From NCBI RefSeq assembly GCF_030503595.1, contig NZ_CP129966.1, positions 1,488,001 to 1,552,000 on the forward strand: a stretch of 64,000 nucleotides of DNA, given 5' to 3'. This document shows, piece after piece, positions 10,027 through 18,787 of this stretch. Numbering within the stretch: the first letter of the stretch is position 1; the number at the start of each line of letters is the position of its first letter. The notes beneath the pieces were generated by a model. That model had not been told where the DNA came from. It ran no database searches and worked only from the letters and a program-made list of their open reading frames with translations. Position numbers and translations under genes: made by a program. This DNA comes from Corynebacterium sp. P4-C1 (GTDB lineage: Bacteria; Actinomycetota; Actinomycetes; Mycobacteriales; Mycobacteriaceae).

Positions 10027-10956
10027 TTAGTTCTGCCCTTTATCGATCTGCCTGAGAATTACGCCCTCGCGCAAAGCCCACGGACAGATTTCTAACTTAT
10101 CAAGATTAAGTGCACGCATCGCTGCTTCCGCAACGAGGGCACCCGCCACGATCTGGTGGGAGCGGTCCGAGCTGACGCCTTCAAGCTCGGCGCGGTCCGA
10201 CGCGGTCATGCGGGTGATGAATGCGATCAGCTGGCGCAGACCCGGTGCGGTCAGCGTGCGCTTCACGTGCGGGCCAGCCGACGACGGCGCCGAACCGGTC
10301 AGGCGCGCCAACGTGCGGAACGTCTTCGAGGTGCCCACGGCGAGGCCGGCTTCGCCCTGGGCGAGGAAATCGTCCGCGGCGGTGGAGAGCTCGGCATCAA
10401 TGTAATCGCGCAGAGCGTTGACCTTCTTCTTTTCGGGAGGATCGGTGTCGAACCACTCGTGGGTGAGGCGTCCCGCACCCAGATCGAGCGAGACTGCCAC
10501 GTCGGGGACCTCGTCGGTGCCCGTGGACATTTCCAGCGAGCCGCCGCCGATATCCAGGTTCGTGATGCGGCCCGCGGACCAGCCGTACCAGCGGCGCGCA
10601 GCGAGGAACGTCAGGTGCGCCTCGTCCTTGCCGGACAGCACCTTCAGGCGGACACCCGTCTTCTTCTCCACATGGTCGAGCACGTCGTCCGAATTCGCGG
10701 CTGAGCGCACTGCGGAAGTTGCGAAGGCGAGGAACTCCTCGCACTTCAGGTTGTCGGCCAGATCGGCCGCCTCCTGCACGGCGTCGGTCAGTTTCTTGAC
10801 ACCTTTGTCGTCGATCGCTCCGTTCTTGTCCAGCATCTCGACGAGCCGCAGGGGCTGTTTCCAGTCGCTCATGGGGGTCGGACGTCCACCGCTGCGGGCA
10901 TCAACTGCCACGAGGTGGACAGTATTGCTGCCCACGTCCAATACACCTAGTCGCAC
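10027..10956 (-). CDS. ppx2: Ppx/GppA family exopolyphosphatase
   Basis: A 309-residue ASKHA-fold phosphatase that trims inorganic polyphosphate (or ppGpp-type substrates) in the cytosol. Motifs are the N-terminal phosphate loop [22 protein letters not shown], and the glycine-rich [11 protein letters not shown]. Only the core two domains are present, which fits the short corynebacterial Ppx2. The GTG start lies 7 nt after a TAGGGT box, so transcription is probably leaderless and divergent from the next gene. Confidence 0.9.
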   Translation of the reverse strand: MRLGVLDVGSNTVHLVAVDARSGGRPTPMSDWKQPLRLVEMLDKNGAIDDKGVKKLTDAVQEAADLADNLKCEEFLAFATSAVRSAANSDDVLDHVEKKTGVRLKVLSGKDEAHLTFLAARRWYGWSAGRITNLDIGGGSLEMSTGTDEVPDVAVSLDLGAGRLTHEWFDTDPPEKKKVNALRDYIDAELSTAADDFLAQGEAGLAVGTSKTFRTLARLTGSAPSSAGPHVKRTLTAPGLRQLIAFITRMTASDRAELEGVSSDRSHQIVAGALVAEAAMRALNLDKLEICPWALREGVILRQIDKGQN

Positions 10957-10963
10957 AGGCTCA

Positions 10964-10969
10964 ACCCTA
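10964..10969 (-). promoter_or_regulatory. -10 box TAGGGT, ppx2
   Basis: 7 nt before the GTG. Confidence 0.6.
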
Positions 10970-10976
10970 GACCGTC

Positions 10977-10982
10977 TACCGT
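10977..10982 (+). promoter_or_regulatory. -10 box TACCGT, Cys-rich protein
   Basis: 8 nt before the GTG; 7 bp from the opposing ppx2 box. Confidence 0.55.
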
Positions 10983-10990
10983 GGTGCAGT

Positions 10991-11869
10991 GTGAATCAAC
11001 CTGTGTTTCTGGGGTTTCCGAAGAATTCTCCCGCCGGAAAATCGATCCGCGCCGGACGTGAATTGCCGCCGGATTTTCCGCGCGAATGGTTCGAATTCAT
11101 CCACCCCGACGACCCGCACCACTATTTCAGCATCGATCTGACGTGGCTGGAATCGACCTGGTCATGCCGCTTCGGCACCGCGCAGTGCCACGGCATCTCC
11201 GAGGACCTTCCTGTCGTCGGCTGCTGCATCCACGGTGCCTATCTTTCCGACGAGCACGACCGCGACGACCTCTACAACGCTGTGGCTGAAATGCCGGCGA
11301 AGTTCTGGCAGCTGCGCCCCGACGACGTCGACAGCTACATCGCCGCCGCCGACCCAGTGGAACTCGAGCCGTGGCTGGAGTGGGACGACGATGAAGAGGA
11401 ACCCTCGCTGAAGACCGCGGTGGTCGACGGAGCATGCATCTTCGCCAACCGCCACGGCCACTCCACCGGACCCGGGTGCGCGCTGCACCAGTGGGCGATG
11501 GCGGAGGGGCGCAACATTATCGGCTCGAAGCCGGAGGTGTGCTGGCAGGTGCCGTTCTCCCGCGAGGACGAATGGCAGGAGCGTAGCGACGGCCAAGAGA
11601 TCCTGCGCACCACCATCGGCGAATACGACCGCCGGCAGTGGGGCGACGGTGGCGAGGACTTCGACTGGTGGTGCACCAACGACCCCGCCTGCCATTCCGG
11701 CAACAGCACACCGGTGTGGCAATCAATGCGGGACGAGCTGGTTCAGCTGATCGGCGAGAAACCATACGCGATCGTCGCAAAGCATTGCGAAGCGCGCGCG
11801 GCGGTGCCGACGGAAGCAAAGTCCGTGCATCCCGCGACTGCGGCAAAAGATGCCGCAGACGGGGTTTAG
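10991..11869 (+). CDS. Cysteine-rich conserved protein of unknown function
   Basis: A 292-residue cytosolic protein. Cysteines cluster: Cys59 and Cys66 (CRFGTAQC), the pair Cys78-Cys79, then [22 protein letters not shown] and WCTNDPAC. The spacing suggests a metal or iron-sulfur site, as in YkgJ/DUF3109-like proteins, but no named family is certain. The GTG start is 8 nt after a TACCGT box. It is divergent from ppx2 and its stop overlaps the end of regX3 by 4 bp. It is not related in sequence to the regulators beside it. Confidence 0.8.
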   Translation: MNQPVFLGFPKNSPAGKSIRAGRELPPDFPREWFEFIHPDDPHHYFSIDLTWLESTWSCRFGTAQCHGISEDLPVVGCCIHGAYLSDEHDRDDLYNAVAEMPAKFWQLRPDDVDSYIAAADPVELEPWLEWDDDEEEPSLKTAVVDGACIFANRHGHSTGPGCALHQWAMAEGRNIIGSKPEVCWQVPFSREDEWQERSDGQEILRTTIGEYDRRQWGDGGEDFDWWCTNDPACHSGNSTPVWQSMRDELVQLIGEKPYAIVAKHCEARAAVPTEAKSVHPATAAKDAADGV

Positions 11870-12564
11870 GCCTCGAATTTGTAGCCCAGGCCGCGGACGG
11901 TAATCAGCTGCTCTGGGCGCGACGGCTCCTGCTCGATCTTGGTGCGCAGGCGCTTGACGTGCACATCGAGCGTCTTGGTGTCGCCGACATAGTCGGAGCC
12001 CCAGACGCGGTCGATGAGCTGGCTGCGGGTGAGCACGCGCCCCGCGTTGCGCATCAGGTACTCGAGCAGGTCGAATTCCTTGAGCGGCATCGGCACGGGC
12101 GTGCCGTCGACGAAGACGGTGTGGCGCTCGGCATCGAGGCGGACGCGGCCGCCCTCCAGAACATTCTCCGACTGTGCCTCGGCCTCCGGCTCGGACACGT
12201 CGGAGCGGCGGCGCAGCACCGCGCGGATACGGGCGATGAGTTCGCGCGTGGAGTACGGCTTGGTCACGTAGTCGTCCGCGCCAAGTTCGAGGCCAACGAC
12301 CTTGTCGATCTCCGAGTCGCGCGCCGTGACCATGATGATCGGGACGTCGGATGTCGCGCGCAGCTTCTTGCACACGTCGGTTCCGGACATGCCGGGCAGC
12401 ATCAGGTCAAGAAGGACGAGGTCGATGTCGTTCGCGGCGAATTCAGAAAGTGCGGCCTGGCCATCGGCGGCGATGAGCGCCTCGAAGCCCTCTTTCTGTA
12501 GGAGGTAAGCAAGCGGATCTGCCAGCGATTCCTCATCCTCGACGATCAGGATGGTCGATGTCAT
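11866..12564 (-). CDS. regX3: Response regulator RegX3-type (OmpR/PhoB family)
   Basis: A 232-residue DNA-binding response regulator. Receiver domain 1-120: acidic pair at residues 10-12, phospho-acceptor Asp53 in [13 protein letters not shown], and Lys in [11 protein letters not shown]. The C-terminal winged helix contains [18 protein letters not shown] and ends [12 protein letters not shown]. The gene is directly downstream of senX3. In related actinobacteria this pair senses phosphate limitation; that role is inferred here from synteny with gpmA and motif identity. Confidence 0.92.
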   Translation of the reverse strand: MTSTILIVEDEESLADPLAYLLQKEGFEALIAADGQAALSEFAANDIDLVLLDLMLPGMSGTDVCKKLRATSDVPIIMVTARDSEIDKVVGLELGADDYVTKPYSTRELIARIRAVLRRRSDVSEPEAEAQSENVLEGGRVRLDAERHTVFVDGTPVPMPLKEFDLLEYLMRNAGRVLTRSQLIDRVWGSDYVGDTKTLDVHVKRLRTKIEQEPSRPEQLITVRGLGYKFEA

Positions 12565-12584
12565 GTTCGTGTCCTTAACCTTCT

Positions 12585-13862
12585 CTAGCCTTCTTTATCC
12601 CTGATGCGCGCCACGACGCGTCCCACCGGGAACGACTTGTTCGGCTGCGTTTCGGAACCGTCCCCGCTCGAGGGGTTGCCGAGATCGGCGATCTCCGCCG
12701 GTACCACCGCAGAAGCTAGCTTCTCTGGGGCGAAGACCGGCAGTTCGATCGTGAACGTCGAGCCTGTTCCGAGCCGCGACCATAGTTTGATATTACCGCC
12801 ATGGTTTGCCACCACATGCTTCACGATGGCCAATCCGAGCCCCGTGCCCCCGGTTTGCCGCGAACGCGCCTTATCGACGCGGAAGAAACGCTCGAAGACC
12901 CGCTTCTGGTCTTCCGGGGCAATGCCGATGCCGCGGTCGGTGACGCGGATCAGCACCACCGAATCGCGGACGACTTTCTGGGTCACGGTGACCGGCTTGC
13001 CCTTCGGCGAATAGTTCACCGCGTTGGAAATCAGATTGGACAGCGCGGTGACCAACATGGACTTGTCGCCCATGACGTGGGTGTCGTGGCGCTCCCCGCG
13101 GGTGAGCTCGATCTCCTGCCCCTCGGCGGCGAGCTGGTTGCGCTCCACTGCCTCGTCGATGATGTCGTCGACGCGCACCGGCGCCATCTCTGGGAGTGCT
13201 TCGGCCCCCTGCAGCTTGGACAGGTTGATCAGATCCGCGATCATCGCGCCCATGCGGTGCGCTTCCCCCAGCAGCTTCTCACCGAAGTAGGTGACCAGCT
13301 CCGGATCGTCAGGGTCCTCGAGCAGCGCCTCGGCGAGCAGCGACATGCCGCCCACCGGGGTCTTCAACTCGTGGGAGACGTTAGCGACGAAATCGCGGCG
13401 CGCCGATTCCATGCGCACGTTTTCCGACTCGTCCGTGGAGTAGACAATGATGTAGTCGGTCTCCGACAACGTCAACGGCTGCACCACAGCGCTGACGTTG
13501 TTGACGCGGCTACCGGTCGACCGGTGCTTCAGGTCCATCTCCAGCACGCGGGCTTCTTTGTCCTCGAAGACCTTCTTGCCCACACCCCGCACCTCCGGGT
13601 TCAAGGTGCGGTCGTGGACGATGGACATGTGGTGCGCCGCGGCGTTCGACAGGATCACTTCACCCTTGCGCCCGACGACGGTGATGCCCGTCGGCGAACC
13701 CTGGATGACCAAGTGCAGGATTTGGCTGACCGTGCGGACCTTCGTTTCTTCAGGGCCGGCCTGCGCACGGCTGCGCCCCCGCTGCCGCCGGAACTTGGCG
13801 GTTCCGGCGGCGGCGAAGCCGGCCACCAACGCTCCCGCGAGGAAGGCGTAGACAGCACTCAC
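12585..13862 (-). CDS. senX3: Sensor histidine kinase SenX3-type
   Basis: A 425-residue membrane kinase. One N-terminal hydrophobic segment (about 4-20), an atypical PAS-like region (55-140), the phospho-accepting His164 in FVANVSHELKTPVGG, the N box NLISNAVNYSP, and G boxes DRGIGIA and GTGLGLAIV. It has almost no extracytoplasmic loop, like mycobacterial SenX3, so sensing probably goes through a partner or the PAS domain. GTG start, 8 bp after the gpmA stop, so gpmA-senX3-regX3 is likely one transcript. Confidence 0.92.
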   Translation of the reverse strand: MSAVYAFLAGALVAGFAAAGTAKFRRQRGRSRAQAGPEETKVRTVSQILHLVIQGSPTGITVVGRKGEVILSNAAAHHMSIVHDRTLNPEVRGVGKKVFEDKEARVLEMDLKHRSTGSRVNNVSAVVQPLTLSETDYIIVYSTDESENVRMESARRDFVANVSHELKTPVGGMSLLAEALLEDPDDPELVTYFGEKLLGEAHRMGAMIADLINLSKLQGAEALPEMAPVRVDDIIDEAVERNQLAAEGQEIELTRGERHDTHVMGDKSMLVTALSNLISNAVNYSPKGKPVTVTQKVVRDSVVLIRVTDRGIGIAPEDQKRVFERFFRVDKARSRQTGGTGLGLAIVKHVVANHGGNIKLWSRLGTGSTFTIELPVFAPEKLASAVVPAEIADLGNPSSGDGSETQPNKSFPVGRVVARIRDKEG

Positions 13863-13870
13863 GGAGTGGT

Positions 13871-14617
13871 CTACTTATTCCCCTGGTTGGCGACGGCGGC
13901 TGCGCCGGCCGCGGCGGCCTCGGGGTCGAGGTAGGTGCCGCCCGGGTTGGTGACGTTGCCGTCGGCGTCGAACTCGTAGACCAGCGGCATGCCCGTCGGG
14001 ATGTTCAGGCCGGCGATCTCCTCGTCGGAGATGTTGTCGAGGTACTTCACCAGCGCGCGCAGGGAGTTGCCGTGCGCGGCGAGCATGACGTACTTGCCGG
14101 CGAGCACCTCCGGCAGCACAGAGTCGATGTAGTACGGCGTGAAGCGCTCGACGACGTCCTTCAGGCACTCGGTGCGTGGCACCTCGGGCAGGAAGGAGTA
14201 GCGCGGGTCGTCGGTCTGCGCGTACTCGTTGTCCGGGTCGATCTCCGGCGGCGGAGTGTCGTAGGAGCGGCGCCACTCCATGAACTGCTCCTCACCGAAT
14301 TCCTCGCGGATCTCAGTCTTGTTCAGGCCCTGCAGCTTGCCGTAGTGGCGCTCGTTGAGGCGCCAGTTGCGCTCGACGGGGATCCAGTGCCGGTCCGCCT
14401 CGTTCAGCGCGATATTGGCGGTGCGGATGGCGCGGCGCAGAAGCGAGGTGAAGACGACGTCGGGGAGGATCCCCTTCTCCTTCATCAGCTTGCCGGCGTT
14501 GACGGCTTCAGCTTCGCCTTTTTCGGTCAGGTCGACGTCGACCCAGCCGGTGAATTGGTTGGATTCGTTCCACTGGCTCTGTCCGTGGCGGACAAGGATT
14601 AGCTTTCCGTTGCTCAT
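13871..14617 (-). CDS. gpmA: 2,3-bisphosphoglycerate-dependent phosphoglycerate mutase
   Basis: Interconverts 3- and 2-phosphoglycerate in glycolysis. The catalytic phospho-histidine is His11 in [18 protein letters not shown]. The second histidine is in [10 protein letters not shown], and the glutamate is in [13 protein letters not shown]. The length of 248 aa is normal, with a short Ala-rich tail. The constant link with senX3-regX3 in actinobacteria supports the regulator assignments. Confidence 0.96.
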   Translation of the reverse strand: MSNGKLILVRHGQSQWNESNQFTGWVDVDLTEKGEAEAVNAGKLMKEKGILPDVVFTSLLRRAIRTANIALNEADRHWIPVERNWRLNERHYGKLQGLNKTEIREEFGEEQFMEWRRSYDTPPPEIDPDNEYAQTDDPRYSFLPEVPRTECLKDVVERFTPYYIDSVLPEVLAGKYVMLAAHGNSLRALVKYLDNISDEEIAGLNIPTGMPLVYEFDADGNVTNPGGTYLDPEAAAAGAAAVANQGNK

Positions 14618-14720
14618 GGTTCCAGCATGCCAGTTTCGTCTCTGGTCCGCTGTGGAACGCGTTCAACAGGAGCAACAGAACTCACAGACGAGATGCGCCA
14701 CGGAAGGGACGAAAGTGTTC

Positions 14721-14726
14721 TACATT
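14721..14726 (+). promoter_or_regulatory. -10 box TACATT, secreted protease
   Basis: 7 nt before the GTG. Confidence 0.55.
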
Positions 14727-14733
14727 CACTTGT

Positions 14734-15999
14734 GTGATTTCGCGTCGTACTATTGCTCCATTTGCCATTCTCGGCCTCGCGCTGAGCCTCACTCCGATCG
14801 CCCAGGCGGCTCCGGAGAGAGGTGCTGAGCAGGTTGCCGCCGCAATCGCAGCTCCGGGTGCACCCATGCGTGTGCGCCCGTTCGACGTGGAGCACCCGTA
14901 CGGGCCGGATCAGCCGGACACCTACGAGCTCACGGGAGTGCACACCCACCCGGAGATGTACACGCGGTCGTGCTCGCAGGGGCCGGTCGGCGAGGTCGCG
15001 CTCGACAACGGCGGGAAGCAGCGCGTCATGCTCACGGCGGGGCACTGCGTCTCGGGCGAGTCCGACTTCGGCGTGATCATGGGCCAGGACGTCTACGCCC
15101 CGGTCCGCGGCGGGTACGAGCGCGTGGGCACGACCGGAATGGTGCGCACTGTCAACGTTCCCAGCGGGTACGACAGCTTATCGACGGCCGCCCGCAAGGC
15201 CCGCAACTCCACCGACTGGGGCATCGTGGTGCTGGATCCCGCCGCCGAAGCTGACGGCGCTTCCGCCTCCCGCGACCGCTTCGGCGGCAACGCCAGCAGC
15301 CCCGTTCCTCTGACCGGTGTGCGCGACTACCCCACCCTGGTGCCCGGCCAGTTCCGCCTAGACAACTTCGGTCAGCCGCTGTGCAAAGACGGTGACGTGG
15401 GGGCGCGTAAGTGCGGTTTCCAGATCCTCTACACCTCCGACTCGGTGTGGAGCTGGGGTCTCGACTACGCGCCGGGCGATTCTGGCGGTGTCAACTACGA
15501 CCCGAAGTCGGGCGAGATCGTCGGCATGACGTCAATGGCTCTCGGCCCGTTGGGGACCGCGCAGCGCGCCGACCGCGCCCTCGAAGAGGGCTACGGCATC
15601 GCCGACGGCCAGGTCAACGAGAAATTCACCCCGGCTGCACCGGCAGAAAAGCGCGCCGACTTTGTCACCTCCGACGAGGAGACGCAGGAAGTCCAGCAGT
15701 ACCTGGTGGACAACAACCCTTCCATCCCCGCAGAACAGCTCACTCCGCCCACCCCGAAGCAGCAGTTCGACACGGCGGTCGGCGCGGCCCAGCGAGACGC
15801 CGCGGCCATCGCCGGCGACACCCAGACTTTCGCCGCCAGCGCCGCAGTCGCAGTGGCCACGGGTGCCGCCAGCCCAGAGGAAGTCGGCGAGGCCGCCAAC
15901 CACTTCGGCAACGCCGTGGGCGCCTACGCTTCCGCCCACGCGGACAATGTCGCGGCCGCGGGTCTGAATTGGGCCCTGGACGAATTCGGCTACAACTAG
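14734..15999 (+). CDS. Secreted trypsin-like serine protease (S1 family)
   Basis: A 421-residue exported protein. Signal peptide about 1-26 (hydrophobic core IAPFAILGLALSLTPIAQA, cleavage after AQA). The catalytic triad is visible: His104 in LTAGHCVSG, Asp161 in STDWGIVVLD, Ser250 in APGDSGGVNY. The last 150 residues are Ala-rich and probably helical, without a membrane anchor. Cysteines at 80 and 105 could form a disulfide. GTG start 7 nt after TACATT, so leaderless. It contains the window's only copy of the repeated 11-mer read as Ser-Leu-Ser-Thr, with a TTA leucine. The substrate is unknown. Confidence 0.9.
   Translation: MISRRTIAPFAILGLALSLTPIAQAAPERGAEQVAAAIAAPGAPMRVRPFDVEHPYGPDQPDTYELTGVHTHPEMYTRSCSQGPVGEVALDNGGKQRVMLTAGHCVSGESDFGVIMGQDVYAPVRGGYERVGTTGMVRTVNVPSGYDSLSTAARKARNSTDWGIVVLDPAAEADGASASRDRFGGNASSPVPLTGVRDYPTLVPGQFRLDNFGQPLCKDGDVGARKCGFQILYTSDSVWSWGLDYAPGDSGGVNYDPKSGEIVGMTSMALGPLGTAQRADRALEEGYGIADGQVNEKFTPAAPAEKRADFVTSDEETQEVQQYLVDNNPSIPAEQLTPPTPKQQFDTAVGAAQRDAAAIAGDTQTFAASAAVAVATGAASPEEVGEAANHFGNAVGAYASAHADNVAAAGLNWALDEFGYN
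15176..15186 (-). repeat. 11-mer CGTCGATAAGC, copy 4
   Basis: In the secreted protease; read in the third frame as Ser-Leu-Ser-Thr with a TTA leucine. Confidence 0.85.
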
Positions 16000-16040
16000 C
16001 CTGCCCGCCGGCCGCCCGCCGCGGACTAGTCGTGCTCGGG

Positions 16041-16059
16041 CCGCGCGCCAGTCGCGCGG
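16041..16059. other. Stem-loop between convergent protease and mshA
   Basis: Perfect 7-bp stem CCGCGCG (16041-16047) / CGCGCGG (16053-16059), loop CCAGT. It adjoins the mshA stop. No T-run follows, so termination is plausible but unproven. Confidence 0.45.
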
Positions 16060-17331
16060 TTAGTCGCCAGTGGCGTGGCGCCGCTCGGTCGCGGGTTCGA
16101 ACCCGTCGCGGGCCTCTTCGTACACCCGCGTCAGCGAAGCCGCGGATTCGGACCAGCTGAACTTCGCGGCGCGCTCGACGGCGGCTTCGGCCATGGAGAT
16201 GCGGCGGGCGTCGTCGTCAAGCAAAGCTCCGAGCGCCTCCGCCCACGCCGCCGGATCGTGCCCGTCGACCAGCACCCCCGTCTCCCCGTCCGCGACAGCC
16301 AGCGGCAACCCGCCCACGCGCGCCGCGACCACCGGCGTGCCCGTGGCCTGCGCCTCCACCGCCACCAATCCGAAAGACTCGTTGTAGCTGGGCACCGCCA
16401 CAATATCCGCCGCCTGATAAACCGCCACCAGCTCCTCCGGCGGACGCGGCCCCAAGAAACGCACCGTGCGGCTCAACCCCAGCTTGTGCGCGAACGAACG
16501 GTAATAGTCCACCGACGCATCGCTTCCCGACGCCCCACCGCACAGAATCACCCGCAGATTCCTCCCCGGGTCCCGCTCCACCATCTCCGCGACCGCCCGC
16601 AGCAGCACCTGCGGCCCCTTGAACTCCTGCAGTCGGCCCACGAACGCAACGACCTCGCTATCCACCGGAATGCCCAGGTGGCGGCGGGTGCGCTCCGTGT
16701 TGCGGTTCGTCCCTGGGGTGTACAAACGCGTGTCCGCACCCGGGGTGACCACGCGGATGCGGCACGGATCGACGTCGTAATGCCAGCTCAACTGCTCGAT
16801 CTCGTCCTCGGTGTTGACCACCAGAACATCCGCGTTGTCCACGAGCTGCTGCTCGCAGATCCGGCGCGCCTCCGTTTCCGGCGATTCCCCGCCCACCTTC
16901 TTCTGCGCAGCGTTTTTCACCGCCGCCCACGTGTGGCCGGTGTGGATGAGCGGCACCCGCACAAGGTCGCGCAAGAGCCACCCCACTTGGCCCGAGAGCC
17001 AATAATGCGAGTGGATCAGGTCGTAACTGCACCCCTCGTCGCGCGTGAATTGCACGATGCCGCCCGCGAATGCCGCGAGTTGGGTGGGCAGCTCCTCCTT
17101 CGCCAACCCCTCGTACGGGCCAGCGACAATATTGACCACCCGCAGCTTGTCCGTGACCTGCACGACCTCGCCCTGGCTCGGGCGGGTGGCGCGCGTGAAC
17201 ACATCCACCTCCACCCCGGCGGCGGCGAGCTCCCGCGCAATATTGAGGACATAGACATTCATTCCGCCCGCGTCACCGGAACCTGGTTGCTCGAGCGGAG
17301 AGGTGTGCATGGAGATCATCGCGACGCGCAT
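16060..17331 (-). CDS. mshA: D-inositol-3-phosphate glycosyltransferase (mycothiol synthesis)
   Basis: A 423-residue GT4 glycosyltransferase that transfers GlcNAc to 1-L-myo-inositol-1-phosphate, the first step of mycothiol synthesis. MshA hallmarks are [20 protein letters not shown] at the N-terminus, [22 protein letters not shown] and the GT4 donor motif [15 protein letters not shown] chose the ATG at 17331 (MRVAMIS) because a TAGACT box lies 6 nt upstream; a GTG two codons earlier is less likely. It connects to the mycothiol-dependent dehydrogenase at 51811. Confidence 0.95.
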   Translation of the reverse strand: MRVAMISMHTSPLEQPGSGDAGGMNVYVLNIARELAAAGVEVDVFTRATRPSQGEVVQVTDKLRVVNIVAGPYEGLAKEELPTQLAAFAGGIVQFTRDEGCSYDLIHSHYWLSGQVGWLLRDLVRVPLIHTGHTWAAVKNAAQKKVGGESPETEARRICEQQLVDNADVLVVNTEDEIEQLSWHYDVDPCRIRVVTPGADTRLYTPGTNRNTERTRRHLGIPVDSEVVAFVGRLQEFKGPQVLLRAVAEMVERDPGRNLRVILCGGASGSDASVDYYRSFAHKLGLSRTVRFLGPRPPEELVAVYQAADIVAVPSYNESFGLVAVEAQATGTPVVAARVGGLPLAVADGETGVLVDGHDPAAWAEALGALLDDDARRISMAEAAVERAAKFSWSESAASLTRVYEEARDGFEPATERRHATGD

Positions 17332-17337
17332 ACACAC

Positions 17338-17343
17338 AGTCTA
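17338..17343 (-). promoter_or_regulatory. -10 box TAGACT, mshA
   Basis: 6 nt before the chosen ATG. Confidence 0.5.
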
Positions 17344-17360
17344 GGAACCTTCCCCCGGGG

Positions 17361-18512
17361 TCAGCGCGCGTGCTTGTGCCACTCCCCGAAGTCCGCCGCG
17401 ATCGTCGCCGCCAAATTCCGGTAGGCCCGCAACGTGTTGGGACGCAGCCTGTCAATGTCCACCACCGCCCCCGCCGCCAGGTGGGGGTCGTACGGCACCA
17501 CGTGCACCGCGCGGGTCCGCGCCGCGAAATGCGCGACTACGGCATCCATGTCGACCGCCGGTTTCGGCGACGACGGGGCCGACACCACGACCACCGCATG
17601 CGCCGCCAACCGGCCGTAGCCGTGCAGCTCCAGCCAATCCAGCGTCGCCGCCGCCGACTGTGCCCCGTCGAGTGCCGGCGAGCTGACCAGCACCAGTGTG
17701 TTGGCCAAGTCGAGCACCCCCGCCATGGCCGAGTGCATCAACCCGGTTCCGCAGTCAGTCAGGATGAGGTTGTAGTGGTGCTGCAGGATATCCACCGCGC
17801 GCCGGTAGTCCGATTCGCTAAAGGCCTCGGACACCGCCGGGTCTCGCTCGCTGCCGATCACCTCCAACCGGGAAGCGCCCTGCGTCGTGAACGCCTTGAT
17901 CTGTGCGTACCGCGCCGTGTCCTCCGCCGTGAGCAGGTCACGGATCGTCGCCGGCCCCGGTGCCGCCACGCGCTGGGCGAGGGTGCCGAAGTCCGGGTTC
18001 GCGTCGATCGCGATCACCCGGTCCCCGCGCGTTTGCGCCAGCACCGATCCCAACGCCACCGTCGTCGTGGTCTTGCCCACTCCGCCTTTCAGCGACATCA
18101 CCGCAATGCGGTAGTCCCCGCGCAGCGGCGTCCGGATCGCCTCAGTCACCCGCGCCCGCCGCTCCTCCCGGCGCGACTGCCCAGGGTTCACCTTCCCGCC
18201 CGTCGCCCCGTACACGAGCTTGCGCCACCCCTGCCGCGGCGGCGCCTTGACCGGTCGCACAATGTCGATGTGCTCCAGCGACGGGAAGGGCGCCTGTTGC
18301 GCCGGCGGCGCTAGCTGGGGTGGCTGAGCTGGCGGTACTGGCAGTGTTGATTGAACCGACTGTGCCGGCCCTGCCTCGGGTTCGAGGCCAGGCGCTTGCG
18401 CCTGCACCGCCGCGTGCGCCTGCTCCGGCGCACGGTGCAGGCCCACCCCCATTTCCGGCACCCACTCCCCGAGGCCGGTGTTGGCGTACCTGCGGTATTG
18501 AATGTCAGTCAC
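17361..18512 (-). CDS. MinD/ParA-like P-loop ATPase with disordered N-terminus
   Basis: A 383-residue protein. Residues 1-90 are Pro/Ala/Gln-rich and disordered. The ATPase core begins near residue 140 with the deviant Walker A SLKGGVGKTTTT, followed by AIDANPDFGTLA and LILTDCGTGL. The architecture (disordered head plus MinD-type ATPase) resembles EspI-like proteins of type VII secretion loci, but no other ESX gene is in this window, so that link is only suggestive. The GTG at 18512 is preceded by GGGAGGAAGA, which decides the start. Confidence 0.82.
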   Translation of the reverse strand: MTDIQYRRYANTGLGEWVPEMGVGLHRAPEQAHAAVQAQAPGLEPEAGPAQSVQSTLPVPPAQPPQLAPPAQQAPFPSLEHIDIVRPVKAPPRQGWRKLVYGATGGKVNPGQSRREERRARVTEAIRTPLRGDYRIAVMSLKGGVGKTTTTVALGSVLAQTRGDRVIAIDANPDFGTLAQRVAAPGPATIRDLLTAEDTARYAQIKAFTTQGASRLEVIGSERDPAVSEAFSESDYRRAVDILQHHYNLILTDCGTGLMHSAMAGVLDLANTLVLVSSPALDGAQSAAATLDWLELHGYGRLAAHAVVVVSAPSSPKPAVDMDAVVAHFAARTRAVHVVPYDPHLAAGAVVDIDRLRPNTLRAYRNLAATIAADFGEWHKHAR

Positions 18513-18541
18513 GTCTTCCTCCCCCAAGGCATCTCGCTGAT

Positions 18542-18554
18542 GAGTGACTCACTC
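18542..18554. promoter_or_regulatory. Candidate operator, perfect palindrome
   Basis: GAGTGA-C-TCACTC, a 6-bp inverted repeat around one base in the divergent region between the ATPase gene and fadD. No known regulator consensus is matched exactly. Confidence 0.3.
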
Positions 18555-18679
18555 CGTGACATTACGTGGGCGGGCACCGCCTGTGGGGCCAGCGATGTCT
18601 ACTTCAGTGCGCATTGCATGGCGCGCGGGTGCGAAACGCCCCTCATTACCCCCATTTCGTGACCGAGATCATAAATTAT

Positions 18680-18709
18680 CTGACATCCCACTCAAATCAC
18701 TTATATACT
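18680..18709 (+). promoter_or_regulatory. Candidate sigma-A type promoter for fadD
   Basis: CTGACA (18680-18685) and TATACT (18704-18709) separated by 18 bp, in an AT-rich patch. The transcript would have a leader of about 70 nt before the fadD start. Confidence 0.6.
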
Positions 18710-18787
18710 TTGTCGAAGTAAATCAATGGGGAATTTACTGAACACCGAACGATCAACCGACGAGACACTTCAACGGAGGGCAGAACA

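Noticed and set aside
17361..18512. Chromosome-partition ParA
   Set aside because: No parB or parS nearby, and the disordered head fits EspI/MinD-like ATPases better.
18540..18662. A 40-codon plus frame starting MSDSLRDITW upstream of fadD
   Set aside because: No ribosome site and it runs through the operator/promoter region; cysteine-rich by chance.
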